A stretch of 64,000 nt of DNA from Bacillus timonensis. GTDB lineage: Bacteria; Bacillota; Bacilli; Bacillales; Bacillaceae_L. Location of the stretch: the NCBI RefSeq assembly GCF_004799755.1, contig NZ_SLUB01000008.1, forward strand, positions 62,001-126,000. The letters run 5' to 3'. A program made the translations under genes and the position numbers. How positions within the stretch are numbered: the first letter of the stretch is position 1; each line of letters begins with the position of its first letter. This document shows, piece by piece, positions 43,412 through 52,547 of this stretch. Below the pieces are notes generated by a model that was not told where the DNA came from, made no database searches, and saw only the letters and a list, made by a program, of their open reading frames with translations.

Positions 43412-44293
43412 ATGAGAACTGAACAGGAAATGATGGATTTAATTTTAGGTATTGCTAGGAATGATGAACGGATTCGTGCGGTTTACTTGAATGGTTCTAG
43501 AACGAACAAAAATGTTCCGAAAGATATTTTCCAAGATTACGACATTGTCTATGTGGTAACGGATACTAATTCTTTTATAAAGGATGAAGGCTGGATTCGT
43601 ATTTTTGGTGAATTAATCATGCTGCAAGAACCCGATAAAAATAATCAATCAAGGGGTCATCAAGTAGAAGTTTATCCAACCTATGGGTATTTAATGCTTT
43701 TCAAAGATGGAAATCGAATCGATCTACATATTGAAACGAAAGAGAATATGCTTGGTGAATACGGAAGTGACAAACTTACCGTTCCATTATTGGATAAAGA
43801 TCATATTTTACCATCAATTTCTGACCCAACAGATATTGACTATCATGTGAAAAAACCTACTGAATCAGTTTACTTAAGCAGTTGTAATAATTTTTGGTGG
43901 TGCTTGCAAAATGTAGCAAAAGGAATATGGCGTGAAGAATTACCTTACGCGAAACAAATGTTTGAACTTGTCATTAGACCTCATTTAGATGAGATGGTTT
44001 CATGGTGGATAGGTTGTGAAACCAATTTTCAAGTGTCGGTTGGAAAGATGGGGAAGTATTTTAAACAACACCTTCCTGATTCTTATTGGCAGCAGTACGA
44101 AAAAACGTATTCAGATCATCATGATGATAACTTCTGGAATTCTATATTTGTCACTTGTGAGTTATTTAGAAGATTAGGAAGAGAAGTTGCAGAAAACTTA
44201 GCATTTGCATATCCAGTTGAGGATGATAGGAACATGACTGAATATTTAAGACATGTGAGAAATTTACCGAAGGATGCTAAGATGATATATTAA
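43412..44293 (+). CDS. aadK: Aminoglycoside 6-adenylyltransferase (AadK-type)
   Basis: Nucleotidyltransferase of 293 aa. The Mg-binding catalytic motif is GSRTN...DYDIVY (nucleotidyltransferase GSxxN-DxD), at about residues 28-48, followed by RIDLHIETKENM with the third acidic residue; the C-terminal helical half matches ANT(6) enzymes. AadK-like proteins attach AMP to the 6-OH of streptomycin and give resistance. Start ATG behind AAGGAG. Possibly co-transcribed with the following 784-residue gene (75-base gap), though no function links them. Confidence 0.88.
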   Translation: MRTEQEMMDLILGIARNDERIRAVYLNGSRTNKNVPKDIFQDYDIVYVVTDTNSFIKDEGWIRIFGELIMLQEPDKNNQSRGHQVEVYPTYGYLMLFKDGNRIDLHIETKENMLGEYGSDKLTVPLLDKDHILPSISDPTDIDYHVKKPTESVYLSSCNNFWWCLQNVAKGIWREELPYAKQMFELVIRPHLDEMVSWWIGCETNFQVSVGKMGKYFKQHLPDSYWQQYEKTYSDHHDDNFWNSIFVTCELFRRLGREVAENLAFAYPVEDDRNMTEYLRHVRNLPKDAKMIY

Positions 44294-44368
44294 TTTAAAC
44301 AACAACGATATGGATCCCATTTATAGCATATATATTTGGTAATGAACAAAAGTTGAGGTATTTACAAT

Positions 44369-46723
44369 ATGGATAAGAATGCCGAAATTAGGTATCAGCA
44401 AGCAGAGAAGAAGGCCAATCAGTATTTTAATACGTTATATCAGAGTGTAAAGGAAGAGAATTATATTACAGCCCTAATAAAAGACATTAATTCCTGGAAG
44501 CAGCATCATATTTATCATTCGCTATTTCCTTTTGGGACGAAGGCGAAGAAAAAAGCTCATACACAAGATTATGAAAGTTATATAAAATGGCTTAATTACA
44601 CAGGAAAATTAAATCAATACTTAGATCGAAGTATTTCTTATATTTTCATGCGAGACTTGGGAAAAGACCTTACGTCCACAGATACACAAGTAAGGATCCA
44701 AAACGTCGTTACCAGTTTGAAAGATCACTTAATTCAAACAACATCTAACGATAAAAATGAAGAATCAACTCTTTTTAGTATCGCTGGATTGTACAGGTGG
44801 GGCCAAAAGGAAGGTATTGAATCCACCATTATTTGGTTAATCGATAAGTTGAAAATTGTATCTAAGAATTTACCAGAGGGAATGGATGGTACACATGCAA
44901 GAAGGAAGTTACTAAAAATCATCGCTGGAGTTGTCATCAATGAAATGGAAGAAATGGAATCAAACCTCTTACCAGATGATCGTTCAAAAAAACTTGATAC
45001 TGCAATTCGATTAGGCTATGCATACGGTCTTACTTATCCTTTTATTGATGATCTTTTGGATGCCAAGGTTTTGTCAGATGAAGAGAAAAAGAGATATTCT
45101 ACTATAATCCGCACCTCACTGTTAACTGGCTCAGTAGCACCATTAGGACAATGGGAAGGAAATAATAAGGAATTACTAGAATTTATTCATTCAGAACTTA
45201 CTGATGCCTTTCAGTACATTAAGAACCAGCAGTCAAAAGAAACCTTACATTCTTTTTTTGAACAATCTTATGTTTTTTTTCATTCCCAAGAAGTCGATCG
45301 AATGAAAAATCTTTCAAATGAAACGTACACTAATGAAGATTTATATATTCCCATTGTGATTAAATCCTCTTCATCACGATTAATTGTTCGTTCTCTACTT
45401 CGTGCTCCCAAAGATGAAGATATAGACAATCGAGTTTTCTATTATGGAATCTATAATCAGCTTGCAGACGATTTTGCAGATATGTTTTCAGATATGGAGG
45501 AGGGTGCGGTAACCCCGTATACCTATTATTTAAAATATCACAAGCAACGAAATGATTTAGTGAATCCATTTGCATTATATTGGGCTGTGATATCCTATTT
45601 GATCCATAACGTTTATAATTCTGATTCTAAAGCAATAGAAATCATATTAGACCGAGCGTTTAATGGATTAAAACGTTTCAAAAAGAAGGTCGGTAGTAAG
45701 GTCTATGAAGAGGTAATGGAGACATTTGCTGTAGGTAATTCAAGATTTACTCAGTTAATTCAAAAAATGGTGCGAAAAGCAGATGATGTTGATTTCTTTG
45801 ATAAACTCTTGCGTGATCATATGGTTACCAATTTGAAAAATGAACAAAAAGAGCAAGAAGACTTTTCTGAGTTGATTGATGAGGTCCGTACAAAGATAAA
45901 TAACTTTTTGCACATAAATGAAATAGATTCTTCACCGATAATTGATGCCGCTAATTACAGTCTCAATGGAGACGGGAAAAGATTGAGACCTATCGTCGCC
46001 TGGATGATGGGTGTGAAGGAATATGGATTAGAAGAAAAAGCTATTTTTCCACTTTTGAAATCTATTGAGTACATGCATACAGCTTCTTTAATTTATGACG
46101 ATCTTCCATCCCAGGATAATGCTTCCTTTCGGAGAGGTCAACCAACTGTCCATCAGTCCTACAACACCGCTGTAGCTGAATTAACTGGCCTTTTTTTAAC
46201 GCAAAAAGCGGTAGTGGAGCAATCCTATCTCACGGAGTTTGATACGAAGAGTGTACTTAAGCTAATTCAATACTCGGCTGAGAGTACGATGGACATGTGC
46301 AAAGGGCAAGTGATGGATTTAGAGTCAAGAGGAAAACAATTATCGCTTGAACAGCTCAATCAATTATGCTTTTTAAAAACGGGGAAGGGGTTTGAGGCTG
46401 CGCTTATCATGCCTTCTATTCTTGCAAATGTGGATGAAATTCAGATTGATGCTTTAAAAAGATTTGCATATCATGCCGGTATTGCTTTTCAAATCAAAGA
46501 TGATTTATTAGATGTAGAAGGGACACTGAATTTACTCGGAAAATCAGTTGGTAAAGATGCAGAAAACAATCATTCTACGTTCGTCTCGATTCTAGGAGTA
46601 GAAGATGCAAAAAAAGAAATGTGGGAACATTATTGTCTCGCGATGGAAGCCTTGCAAGAAATTAAACTTAAAAGTACTTTTTTAAAACAAATATTGAATT
46701 ATTTTGTGCAGAGAGAACGCTAA
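44369..46723 (+). CDS. Tandem class I isoprenoid synthase: terpene-synthase-like domain fused to a short/medium-chain prenyl diphosphate synthase
   Basis: 784 aa. The C-terminal third (about 500-784) is a clear trans-prenyl diphosphate synthase: GKRLRP (536-541), first Asp-rich motif DDLPSQD (577-583), second FQIKDDLLD (707-715). Ala at -5 from the first Asp leaves room for a chain of C20 or longer; classic FPP synthases carry an aromatic residue there. The N-terminal ~490 residues appear to hold a second, more distant isoprenoid-synthase fold: DDLLD at 227-231 (YPFIDDLLDA) and QLADDFADMFSDMEEG at 364-379, the two metal motifs ~135 residues apart as usual. It may couple chain making with cyclisation in one chain, or the first domain may be regulatory. 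Preceded by AadK, no P450 nearby. Start ATG 44369 after a weak GTTGAGG. Confidence 0.8.
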   Translation: MDKNAEIRYQQAEKKANQYFNTLYQSVKEENYITALIKDINSWKQHHIYHSLFPFGTKAKKKAHTQDYESYIKWLNYTGKLNQYLDRSISYIFMRDLGKDLTSTDTQVRIQNVVTSLKDHLIQTTSNDKNEESTLFSIAGLYRWGQKEGIESTIIWLIDKLKIVSKNLPEGMDGTHARRKLLKIIAGVVINEMEEMESNLLPDDRSKKLDTAIRLGYAYGLTYPFIDDLLDAKVLSDEEKKRYSTIIRTSLLTGSVAPLGQWEGNNKELLEFIHSELTDAFQYIKNQQSKETLHSFFEQSYVFFHSQEVDRMKNLSNETYTNEDLYIPIVIKSSSSRLIVRSLLRAPKDEDIDNRVFYYGIYNQLADDFADMFSDMEEGAVTPYTYYLKYHKQRNDLVNPFALYWAVISYLIHNVYNSDSKAIEIILDRAFNGLKRFKKKVGSKVYEEVMETFAVGNSRFTQLIQKMVRKADDVDFFDKLLRDHMVTNLKNEQKEQEDFSELIDEVRTKINNFLHINEIDSSPIIDAANYSLNGDGKRLRPIVAWMMGVKEYGLEEKAIFPLLKSIEYMHTASLIYDDLPSQDNASFRRGQPTVHQSYNTAVAELTGLFLTQKAVVEQSYLTEFDTKSVLKLIQYSAESTMDMCKGQVMDLESRGKQLSLEQLNQLCFLKTGKGFEAALIMPSILANVDEIQIDALKRFAYHAGIAFQIKDDLLDVEGTLNLLGKSVGKDAENNHSTFVSILGVEDAKKEMWEHYCLAMEALQEIKLKSTFLKQILNYFVQRER

Positions 46724-46841
46724 TAGGAATGCCTGTCCCTGATATCTAGGTAATGGGTTCCATTTTGAGGTGCAAACAGGTATAAACTCATTTATTTTCG
46801 CACCCTAAAATAGGGCATCATTATTTCACTTACTAAATCAC

Positions 46842-46882
46842 AAAAAGAAATGCTGTTGAAGTTATTCAACAGCGTTCTTTTT
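46842..46882. terminator. Terminator of the gene at 46881
   Basis: AATGCTGTTGAA and TTCAACAGCGTT form a 12-bp stem with a four-base loop and T runs on both sides. Confidence 0.8.
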
Positions 46883-47396
46883 AATTCGAGTAATATTCTT
46901 TCTTCTTTTTAAAGTATTTTTTTTCACATTTCATTTCTTTATATTCAATTTCATTTCCCTTTTTCTTTTTCTGGTCAATTACTCCCCATATAGTTCCAAT
47001 AAGTTTCAGATGAATCATTACATCATTGTTATCCGGGTCTTTGTATAAAACAAAGGCTTCTTGGGGTTTGATAAATAACCTAGGTTCACCACGAAACTCA
47101 CCAATAAAATGTTTATTTATTGAATTAAAATAACTATCGTTTTCCCAACCGCCATATACCATATTGGCAGCCAGCAATTCCCTTGGACTCATTTCTAAAT
47201 AACTACGTTCATTAATATCTAACTTAAAGTTTGCAATAATTTCTTGCATAATTAATTTATTAAAATGTTTATCCCGTTCCTCCATCTTTCTAAGGCATTC
47301 TGGCGACAACTTCGGTGGTGCCTTAGCAAAGATATAAACAGGATTAAGAACAATGAAAATTAACAGACAACTAATAACGACGAATGATTTTTTCAT
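46881..47396 (-). CDS. Secreted protein of unknown function
   Basis: Start at ATG 47396 (MKKSFVVISCLLIFIVLNPV) behind GGAGGGGG; 171 aa. A clear signal peptide ends near residue 25 (IFAKA). The mature part has a Cys near its start (PECLRKM), a helical segment, a beta segment (FIKPQEAFVLYKDPDNNDVMI) and a Lys-rich C-terminal tail with a second Cys (MKCEKKYFKKKKEYY). I do not recognise the family. Single-gene unit. Confidence 0.65.
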   Translation of the reverse strand: MKKSFVVISCLLIFIVLNPVYIFAKAPPKLSPECLRKMEERDKHFNKLIMQEIIANFKLDINERSYLEMSPRELLAANMVYGGWENDSYFNSINKHFIGEFRGEPRLFIKPQEAFVLYKDPDNNDVMIHLKLIGTIWGVIDQKKKKGNEIEYKEMKCEKKYFKKKKEYYSN

Positions 47397-47601
47397 TAGT
47401 ACCCCCTCCAATATAATGTTCGAGTATATTATTCAGCACTGTTGAAATTAATATTCTGAGTAGTCTCATGGTTTGTTATCTGAAATATATAATATCTTTC
47501 ATAGTGAATACCTTATCTGTAAGTATTTAACTATGCTCTAGGGCGGGTATTTTTTTAATTCTTTTGAATACCTAGGTAAAAGCACATTTCGGAGGTACAA
47601 G

Positions 47602-47649
47602 TTGAAAGGCATAAGCCTATCGAATAGGATGATAGTAGCCTATGAATAA
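47602..47649 (+). CDS. Possible 15-codon leader peptide
   Basis: TTG at 47602 sits five bases behind GGAGGT and opens MKGISLSNRMIVAYE, then TAA. It ends 15 bases before the start of the next gene, whose own site (AAGGAGAG) begins at its stop. Either a translated leader or a chance frame; the ribosome binding site is the only direct evidence. Confidence 0.3.
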   Translation: MKGISLSNRMIVAYE

Positions 47650-47664
47650 GGAGAGATTTATCAA

Positions 47665-48162
47665 ATGTATTATTACGATCCTAACACTTTAATGGCGTCA
47701 TCGCTACCATACTATTCAGATTATGATTATTATAACGAGTATGAAAGACAAATGGGTTCATTCATGCCACCATTTGGAGGAGGTTCTATGATGCCTCCAT
47801 TTGGACCACCAAGCCAAGGACCAGGAGGAGTCCCACCATTTGGACCACCAAGTCAAGGACCTGGAGGTGGGCCGCCTTTTGGAACGCCAGGTCAAGGACA
47901 GGGAGTAGGAGCACCAACAGCCCCGCCACCATCATTTGTTCCACAACAATCCCAACAAGCACAGGCGTTTGCGGTCGATCCAGGTAGTATTAGAGGATGT
48001 TTGTTTAGATATACCTATGTCTGGTTGAAAGGACGAGAGCAATTCTGGTTCTATCCAACATTTGTTGGTAGAAGGTCTGTCTCAGGTTATAGATGGACTG
48101 GTTTTCGATGGATTTATTTCGGAATTAGCCTAAGACAAATCCAATCTTTTACGTGTGTTTGA
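47665..48162 (+). CDS. Proline/glycine-rich surface or spore-coat-like protein
   Basis: 165 aa. A Tyr/Asp-rich head (YYYDPNTLMASSLPYYSDYD) is followed by three imperfect repeats of PPFGPPSQGPGG (about 32-80) and a Gln/Pro stretch. The C-terminal ~60 residues (SIRGCLFRYTYVWLKGREQF, then FWFYPTFVGRRSVSGYRW and a terminal FTCV) form a compact, aromatic domain seen in Bacillus proteins of unknown role. No signal peptide. Composition suggests a structural surface or spore layer part. Start ATG behind AAGGAGAG. Confidence 0.65.
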   Translation: MYYYDPNTLMASSLPYYSDYDYYNEYERQMGSFMPPFGGGSMMPPFGPPSQGPGGVPPFGPPSQGPGGGPPFGTPGQGQGVGAPTAPPPSFVPQQSQQAQAFAVDPGSIRGCLFRYTYVWLKGREQFWFYPTFVGRRSVSGYRWTGFRWIYFGISLRQIQSFTCV

Positions 48163-48380
48163 TGTAAGTAGTGTGACTTAGAATTACACTTCATGAGAAA
48201 AATTTCTCTTATCAATAAACTTATTATTCCAGAAGCTAAGATTACCAGAATGAGATTAATCAATCTAACAAAATCAAAAGGAGAGTTTAGGACGATTAAA
48301 CTATTTAACATTACTATGATGCCAAAAAAACGTAAAATTAAATCCTATTTCGAATTTTCATGTTCAACTCTCCTTGCAAT

Positions 48381-48821
48381 TTAGATTATCTTTTTCACCA
48401 TCACAATATGTGGGCCAATCGGTGGGTAATCGAAAACCTTCCCATATGGTCTGAAGCCCAACTTTTCATAATACCCTTGAACGTTTGTTCTAGCCATGCA
48501 CCATAAAAGCTCCGTACCCTTATCCTTTAGAAAACTTTCTGCAAAATGAACAACTTCTCGTCCAGCACCTAACTTTCGATATTCTTCATGAGTCGCCATT
48601 GCTCTAAGGCGATATTGATTTCTACTTGAAAAATCTTCGTTTAATAGGGCACAAAAGGAAGCAATGCTAATTAATTTCCCTCCATAAAATGCTCCCACAT
48701 GGAATCCACCTTCTTGATGATCTGTATCATACATGCAGGTTTCCATTGGTTGGTGGGGACGGAGAACTTTGTGTCTTAAATCATACGTCATTTCTGGGGT
48801 AATTTGTTTCACCACTAACAT
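48381..48821 (-). CDS. GNAT-family N-acetyltransferase
   Basis: 146 aa, the usual size for a single GNAT domain. The acetyl-CoA-binding loop is RAMATHEEYRKLGAGREVV (about 71-89), the Q/RxxGxG/A element; LLWCMARTNVQGYYEKLGF forms the following strand and helix. The acceptor is unknown. Start ATG at 48821 behind TGGAGG. Confidence 0.85.
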   Translation of the reverse strand: MLVVKQITPEMTYDLRHKVLRPHQPMETCMYDTDHQEGGFHVGAFYGGKLISIASFCALLNEDFSSRNQYRLRAMATHEEYRKLGAGREVVHFAESFLKDKGTELLWCMARTNVQGYYEKLGFRPYGKVFDYPPIGPHIVMVKKII

Positions 48822-48977
48822 GATTTTCCTCCATTTAAAAACTATTTAAATAATAATTCTGTAATTAAGTTTAGTTTCCTTCATACCTTTTGAAAGGAAT
48901 AAAAAGGAATTTATCAAAATATGTAGAATGTAGGTTTTATGGTATAGATTTTGCTGAATTTCTGGAGGTACGAGTAA

Positions 48978-49733
48978 ATGACATTTGAAATACTTAAGAA
49001 CAATAAGAAAAGTTGGGACAAGGTCGCACATCATTTTAATGGGAAGGATGCACTTCCGAGTTACGGTCCTTTTACACAAACAGAGGAAGAGTTAATGCTG
49101 TTTGGGGATTTAACAAATAAAAAAATACTTGATATTGGATGTGGAAGTGGACATTCCTTACGATACATGGCAGAGAAAGGAGTTAATGAAATATGGGGAG
49201 TAGATTTGTCACAGAATCAAATTGAAACCGCGAAAGAAACACTAGAGGGAATGAATCCTAAATTGTATTGTGCACCAATGGAGAAAGATATTAACCTTCC
49301 AAAAGAATACTTTGATTTTGTTTATTCTATTTATGTGATTGGTTGGACAATGGATTTACCTGCAACCTTTAAGCTTATCCATTCCTATTTGAAATCTGGT
49401 GGAACTTTTATTTTCAGTTGGGATCATCCTTTATATCCTTATCTTAAAAGTGAAAATGGGCGAATATTCCTAGAAGGCACCTATCAGAATGAAGGAACGG
49501 TTACATATGAAAATTTCAAAGGTGAAGATGCACCGATGGTCATTCCAACACGAAAAATGAGTACATATATAAATGAATTAATAACAGCGGGTTTTACAAT
49601 TGAAAAAGTAATTGAAAGTGATGTATCAGAGTCTTTTGATTCAATCGAAGAAGAGGTTTCAGACCGTTATTATTCGTTATACAAAGCTCGTAAATTTCCA
49701 ACAACGATGATTATCAAGGCACGAAAACAATAA
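48978..49733 (+). CDS. Class I SAM-dependent methyltransferase
   Basis: 251 aa. SAM-binding motif I is ILDIGCGSGHSLRYMAEKG (about 49-67), then the acidic VDLSQNQIE and a FDFVYSIYVIGW post-motif. The substrate is unknown; the group includes methylases of small molecules. Start ATG behind TGGAGGTACGAG. First gene of a run of small enzymes on this strand. Confidence 0.88.
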   Translation: MTFEILKNNKKSWDKVAHHFNGKDALPSYGPFTQTEEELMLFGDLTNKKILDIGCGSGHSLRYMAEKGVNEIWGVDLSQNQIETAKETLEGMNPKLYCAPMEKDINLPKEYFDFVYSIYVIGWTMDLPATFKLIHSYLKSGGTFIFSWDHPLYPYLKSENGRIFLEGTYQNEGTVTYENFKGEDAPMVIPTRKMSTYINELITAGFTIEKVIESDVSESFDSIEEEVSDRYYSLYKARKFPTTMIIKARKQ

Positions 49734-49750
49734 TTGTTGGTAGGTAAAAC

Positions 49751-50419
49751 ATGATAAATGCGGCTATTTTTGATTTAGATGGGACATTATTGGACAGGGA
49801 TGAATCTGTAAAGAAGTTCGTTTCACACCAATATGATAGGCTTTTGAAGTTTTTAGACCATATTCCTAAAGAAAGGTTTATAAGAAAATTTATTGAATTA
49901 GACTGTCGTGGTTATGTTTGGAAAGACAAAGTGTATCAACAACTAGTTCATGAATTTAATATAAAGGTCATTCCTTGGCAAGAACTGTTAGAGGATTATA
50001 TCTCAGAGTTTAAATACAATTGTGTACCATTCCCAAATCTTATACCTATGTTAGGAGAACTAAAGGATACTGGTCTTCAATTAGGAATAATTACAAATGG
50101 AATGGGACAGTTCCAGTTAGATAATATTAGATCACTCTGGATAGAGAAATATTTTGATACTATTTTAGTTTCCGAATGGGAAGGAATAAAAAAGCCTAAT
50201 CCGCAAATATTTATGAAGGCAGTTGCACAATTAAATGTTCAACCAAATCAATGTATATTTGTAGGCGACCACCCAGATAACGATATAAAAGCAGCTCGTA
50301 ATGTTGGTATGACAGGAATATGGAAAAAAGATTCTCAATGGGACAATGTAGATGCGGATTATATCATTGATGATTTGTCAGAATTACCATTGATTATAAA
50401 GAAAATAAATCTGGAGTAA
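49751..50419 (+). CDS. HAD-superfamily phosphatase
   Basis: 222 aa. Motif I DLDGTLLD (FDLDGTLLDRDES), motif II LGIITNG, motif III Lys in GIKKPNPQIF and motif IV GDHPDNDIKAA: the complete HAD catalytic set with a helical cap of about 80 residues. Substrate unknown. Start ATG at 49751 has only a weak GGTAGG upstream, 17 bases after the methyltransferase, so it may depend on the upstream gene. Confidence 0.88.
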   Translation: MINAAIFDLDGTLLDRDESVKKFVSHQYDRLLKFLDHIPKERFIRKFIELDCRGYVWKDKVYQQLVHEFNIKVIPWQELLEDYISEFKYNCVPFPNLIPMLGELKDTGLQLGIITNGMGQFQLDNIRSLWIEKYFDTILVSEWEGIKKPNPQIFMKAVAQLNVQPNQCIFVGDHPDNDIKAARNVGMTGIWKKDSQWDNVDADYIIDDLSELPLIIKKINLE

Positions 50420-50541
50420 GCTGATATTGCTTAAGAGAATTAATAAACACTGACCAAAGTTTGTGGTACAAATAGACCTGTGTAAATTGAAGATTAGTGG
50501 ATATTTAATATAATGTCATATCCTAAAAAGGAGGTGCAAGA

Positions 50542-51111
50542 TTGAAGCAGAATGCATTAAAAACAATTCCATTTTTTATTGTATTCCTATTTTTAATTAG
50601 TGGATGTTCATACAGTTACGGAATAGATATTAACTATATTCAGCAATATCCAGATAAATACAGTGCATCAACGTTACCTTATGAAGGGAAGATTGAATTC
50701 AGTTTGTCGACGGAAGAAATATTAAATGGAATTGAAGAACCACAAAAAATCACAACGATTTATGATACGGATGTATTTCTGATAGATATTACTGAAGATG
50801 AAAACACAATTAACAATGAACAAGAAATCTTAGTAATTGTAGGATTTGATAGTCATATTAATTCTAATGAAGGGACCTTATTAAGCCAATACGAAGTGAA
50901 TGAGGATAATAGTATAACAACTGGAAGTGTTAATATAAAGGCATTTGGCGATGATGGCGAATTAGGTAGCTTCGGTACCGGAAGTGGTGATTTCGAAGGA
51001 AAGTACGAACAACATGTTATGTATGTATTTAATAAGGATGATCTTTTTAAAAGTAAAAAGTGGAAATTTGAAATAAGCGGGTTACATCTTTTAACCTATT
51101 CAAAAAAATAG
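50542..51111 (+). CDS. Lipoprotein of unknown function
   Basis: 189 aa. TTG start at 50542 behind AAAGGAGGTG. N-terminal signal with lipobox LISGC (Cys22), so the mature protein would be lipid-anchored at the outer face of the membrane. The mature part is acidic and beta-rich (TIYDTDVFLIDITEDENTI, SITTGSVNIKAFGDDGELG). I do not recognise the family. Confidence 0.7.
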   Translation: MKQNALKTIPFFIVFLFLISGCSYSYGIDINYIQQYPDKYSASTLPYEGKIEFSLSTEEILNGIEEPQKITTIYDTDVFLIDITEDENTINNEQEILVIVGFDSHINSNEGTLLSQYEVNEDNSITTGSVNIKAFGDDGELGSFGTGSGDFEGKYEQHVMYVFNKDDLFKSKKWKFEISGLHLLTYSKK

Positions 51112-51148
51112 ATTGTAAGATAAATTTACGAAAAAAGGATGTGTATTA

Positions 51149-51538
51149 ATGAATAATTCTAACCAAACACCCATTAAAAACACAATGGGAGGAGTATTCA
51201 TTCATGTTTCAGATTTAAAAAAGTCAGTTGAATGGTACAGTAACATTTTAGGAATTGAAGCCAATTTAGATAAGGTGAAATCTCCCGTCTATAACATTCC
51301 GGTTACTGGATCCACAGGCTTAACATTAGATGACCATGCTTTTGATCCAACATTCATCCACCGACCTTCACCAAATCCAATCTTTAATTTTCTAGTTGAT
51401 AATATTGATGCTGCCTACGATTTTATTAAATCAAAAGATATCGAAATCGTTAGGGAAATTGAAAGAGTGGGAGAGAACTTTGCTTGGTTTAATTTTAAGG
51501 ACCCAGATGGAAATGTAATCATGGCTTGTACAGGTTAA
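51149..51538 (+). CDS. VOC-family protein (glyoxalase/dioxygenase fold)
   Basis: 129 aa, one vicinal-oxygen-chelate domain: GGVFIHVSDLKKSVEWYSNI at the start and WFNFKDPDGNVIMACTG at the end, the latter containing the family's metal-site Asp/Glu region. Function can range from antibiotic binding to isomerase. Start ATG behind AAAGGATG. The MBL enzyme follows after 14 bases. Confidence 0.82.
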   Translation: MNNSNQTPIKNTMGGVFIHVSDLKKSVEWYSNILGIEANLDKVKSPVYNIPVTGSTGLTLDDHAFDPTFIHRPSPNPIFNFLVDNIDAAYDFIKSKDIEIVREIERVGENFAWFNFKDPDGNVIMACTG

Positions 51539-51552
51539 GAGGGATTTAAAGA

Positions 51553-52509
51553 ATGGAAAGATTAATAAACGAAACTGATTTTTTTAAGATGTATTCATTA
51601 GATAATGAAGTGTACGCAGCTATAGCAAAACCTGGTAAAGGCGCTTGGAGTAATGCGGGTATTGTTGATTTAGGTGAAGAAATTTTAATTTTCGACTCAT
51701 TTTCTACCCCCTCAGCAGGTTATGAACTGCGTAGACAAGCAGAGATGATAACTGGTAAAAAGGTAAAGTACCTGATAAATAGCCATTATCATGGTGACCA
51801 TGTTTTTGGAAATCAAGCATTTTTAGATGCAACGATTATCTCAACAACAATCACTAAAAAGGATTTTAAAGAAAAAAATAAATTACAAGAGTTAGAAATA
51901 GAAAGAAAAGAAATGGAGAAGTATCTTAAGAGTTTAAGAGGACAACTAGAATCTACTCATGATGAAGTCATTCTATCCAGTCTAACTAACCAGTATTATG
52001 AAATGTCAAAAGTGTCGGAGGATTTATCTAATCTTAGACTTGTACTACCTAAGGTGCTTTTTGAAGAAAAATTAATCATTGAAGGTTCAAAAAGAAAAGT
52101 TGAGTTACATTGCTTTGGTGGAGGCCATACCGCGAGTGACGCATTCCTGTATCTACCAAACGAAAAAATTGCGTTTATGGGAGATTTACTAACTGAAAAT
52201 TTACATGTGCCCATTCACAATCCAGAAGACTTTTATTCTATTTTGGAGAAGGTTAAAGAGATGAATATCAATACATTCGTTCCGGGACACGGTAATTTTG
52301 GAAACAAGCAATTACTGGAAATAATGACAGGTTATTTATCGTATTTAATCGAGACTTCAAAAGAAGCAATAGAACGTAATTTAACATTAGATTCTTTTTT
52401 ATCATATACAACAATTCCCGTTCAATATAGGAATTGGAAAGGGATAAATGGGATTAAGGCTAACCTTACAAAAGTCTATAACTTTTATTATCTTCAGTAT
52501 AACGAATAA
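51553..52509 (+). CDS. Metallo-beta-lactamase-fold hydrolase
   Basis: 318 aa. Zinc motif HYHGDH (NSHYHGDHVFGN, about 78), then a helical insert of about 60 residues (KNKLQELEIERKEMEKYLKS), GGGHTASDAFLY (third His), and FMGDLLTEN (bridging Asp); VPGHGNFG has the last His. The build is close to the MBL hydrolases with beta-lactamase-like or Quorum-type lactonase sequences; substrate unknown. Start ATG behind GAGGGAT; likely co-transcribed with the VOC gene. Confidence 0.85.
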   Translation: MERLINETDFFKMYSLDNEVYAAIAKPGKGAWSNAGIVDLGEEILIFDSFSTPSAGYELRRQAEMITGKKVKYLINSHYHGDHVFGNQAFLDATIISTTITKKDFKEKNKLQELEIERKEMEKYLKSLRGQLESTHDEVILSSLTNQYYEMSKVSEDLSNLRLVLPKVLFEEKLIIEGSKRKVELHCFGGGHTASDAFLYLPNEKIAFMGDLLTENLHVPIHNPEDFYSILEKVKEMNINTFVPGHGNFGNKQLLEIMTGYLSYLIETSKEAIERNLTLDSFLSYTTIPVQYRNWKGINGIKANLTKVYNFYYLQYNE

Positions 52510-52510
52510 A

Positions 52511-52547
52511 TTAAAAATGCCCAGATTAACTCTGGGCATTCCTCATA
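52511..52547. terminator. Bidirectional terminator between the MBL gene and pepF
   Basis: AATGCCCAGA/TCTGGGCATT perfect stem, five-base loop, A/T tracts on both sides. Confidence 0.88.

Noticed and set aside
46724-46847. AGGTGC...GCACCC inverted repeat in the gap after the isoprenoid synthase fusion
   Set aside because: Stem of only five or six pairs across a long loop without a T run; not enough for a terminator or RNA element.
48193-48384. 63-codon frame after the Pro/Gly-rich gene
   Set aside because: No ribosome binding site, basic low-complexity product, and overlap with the end of the converging GNAT gene.
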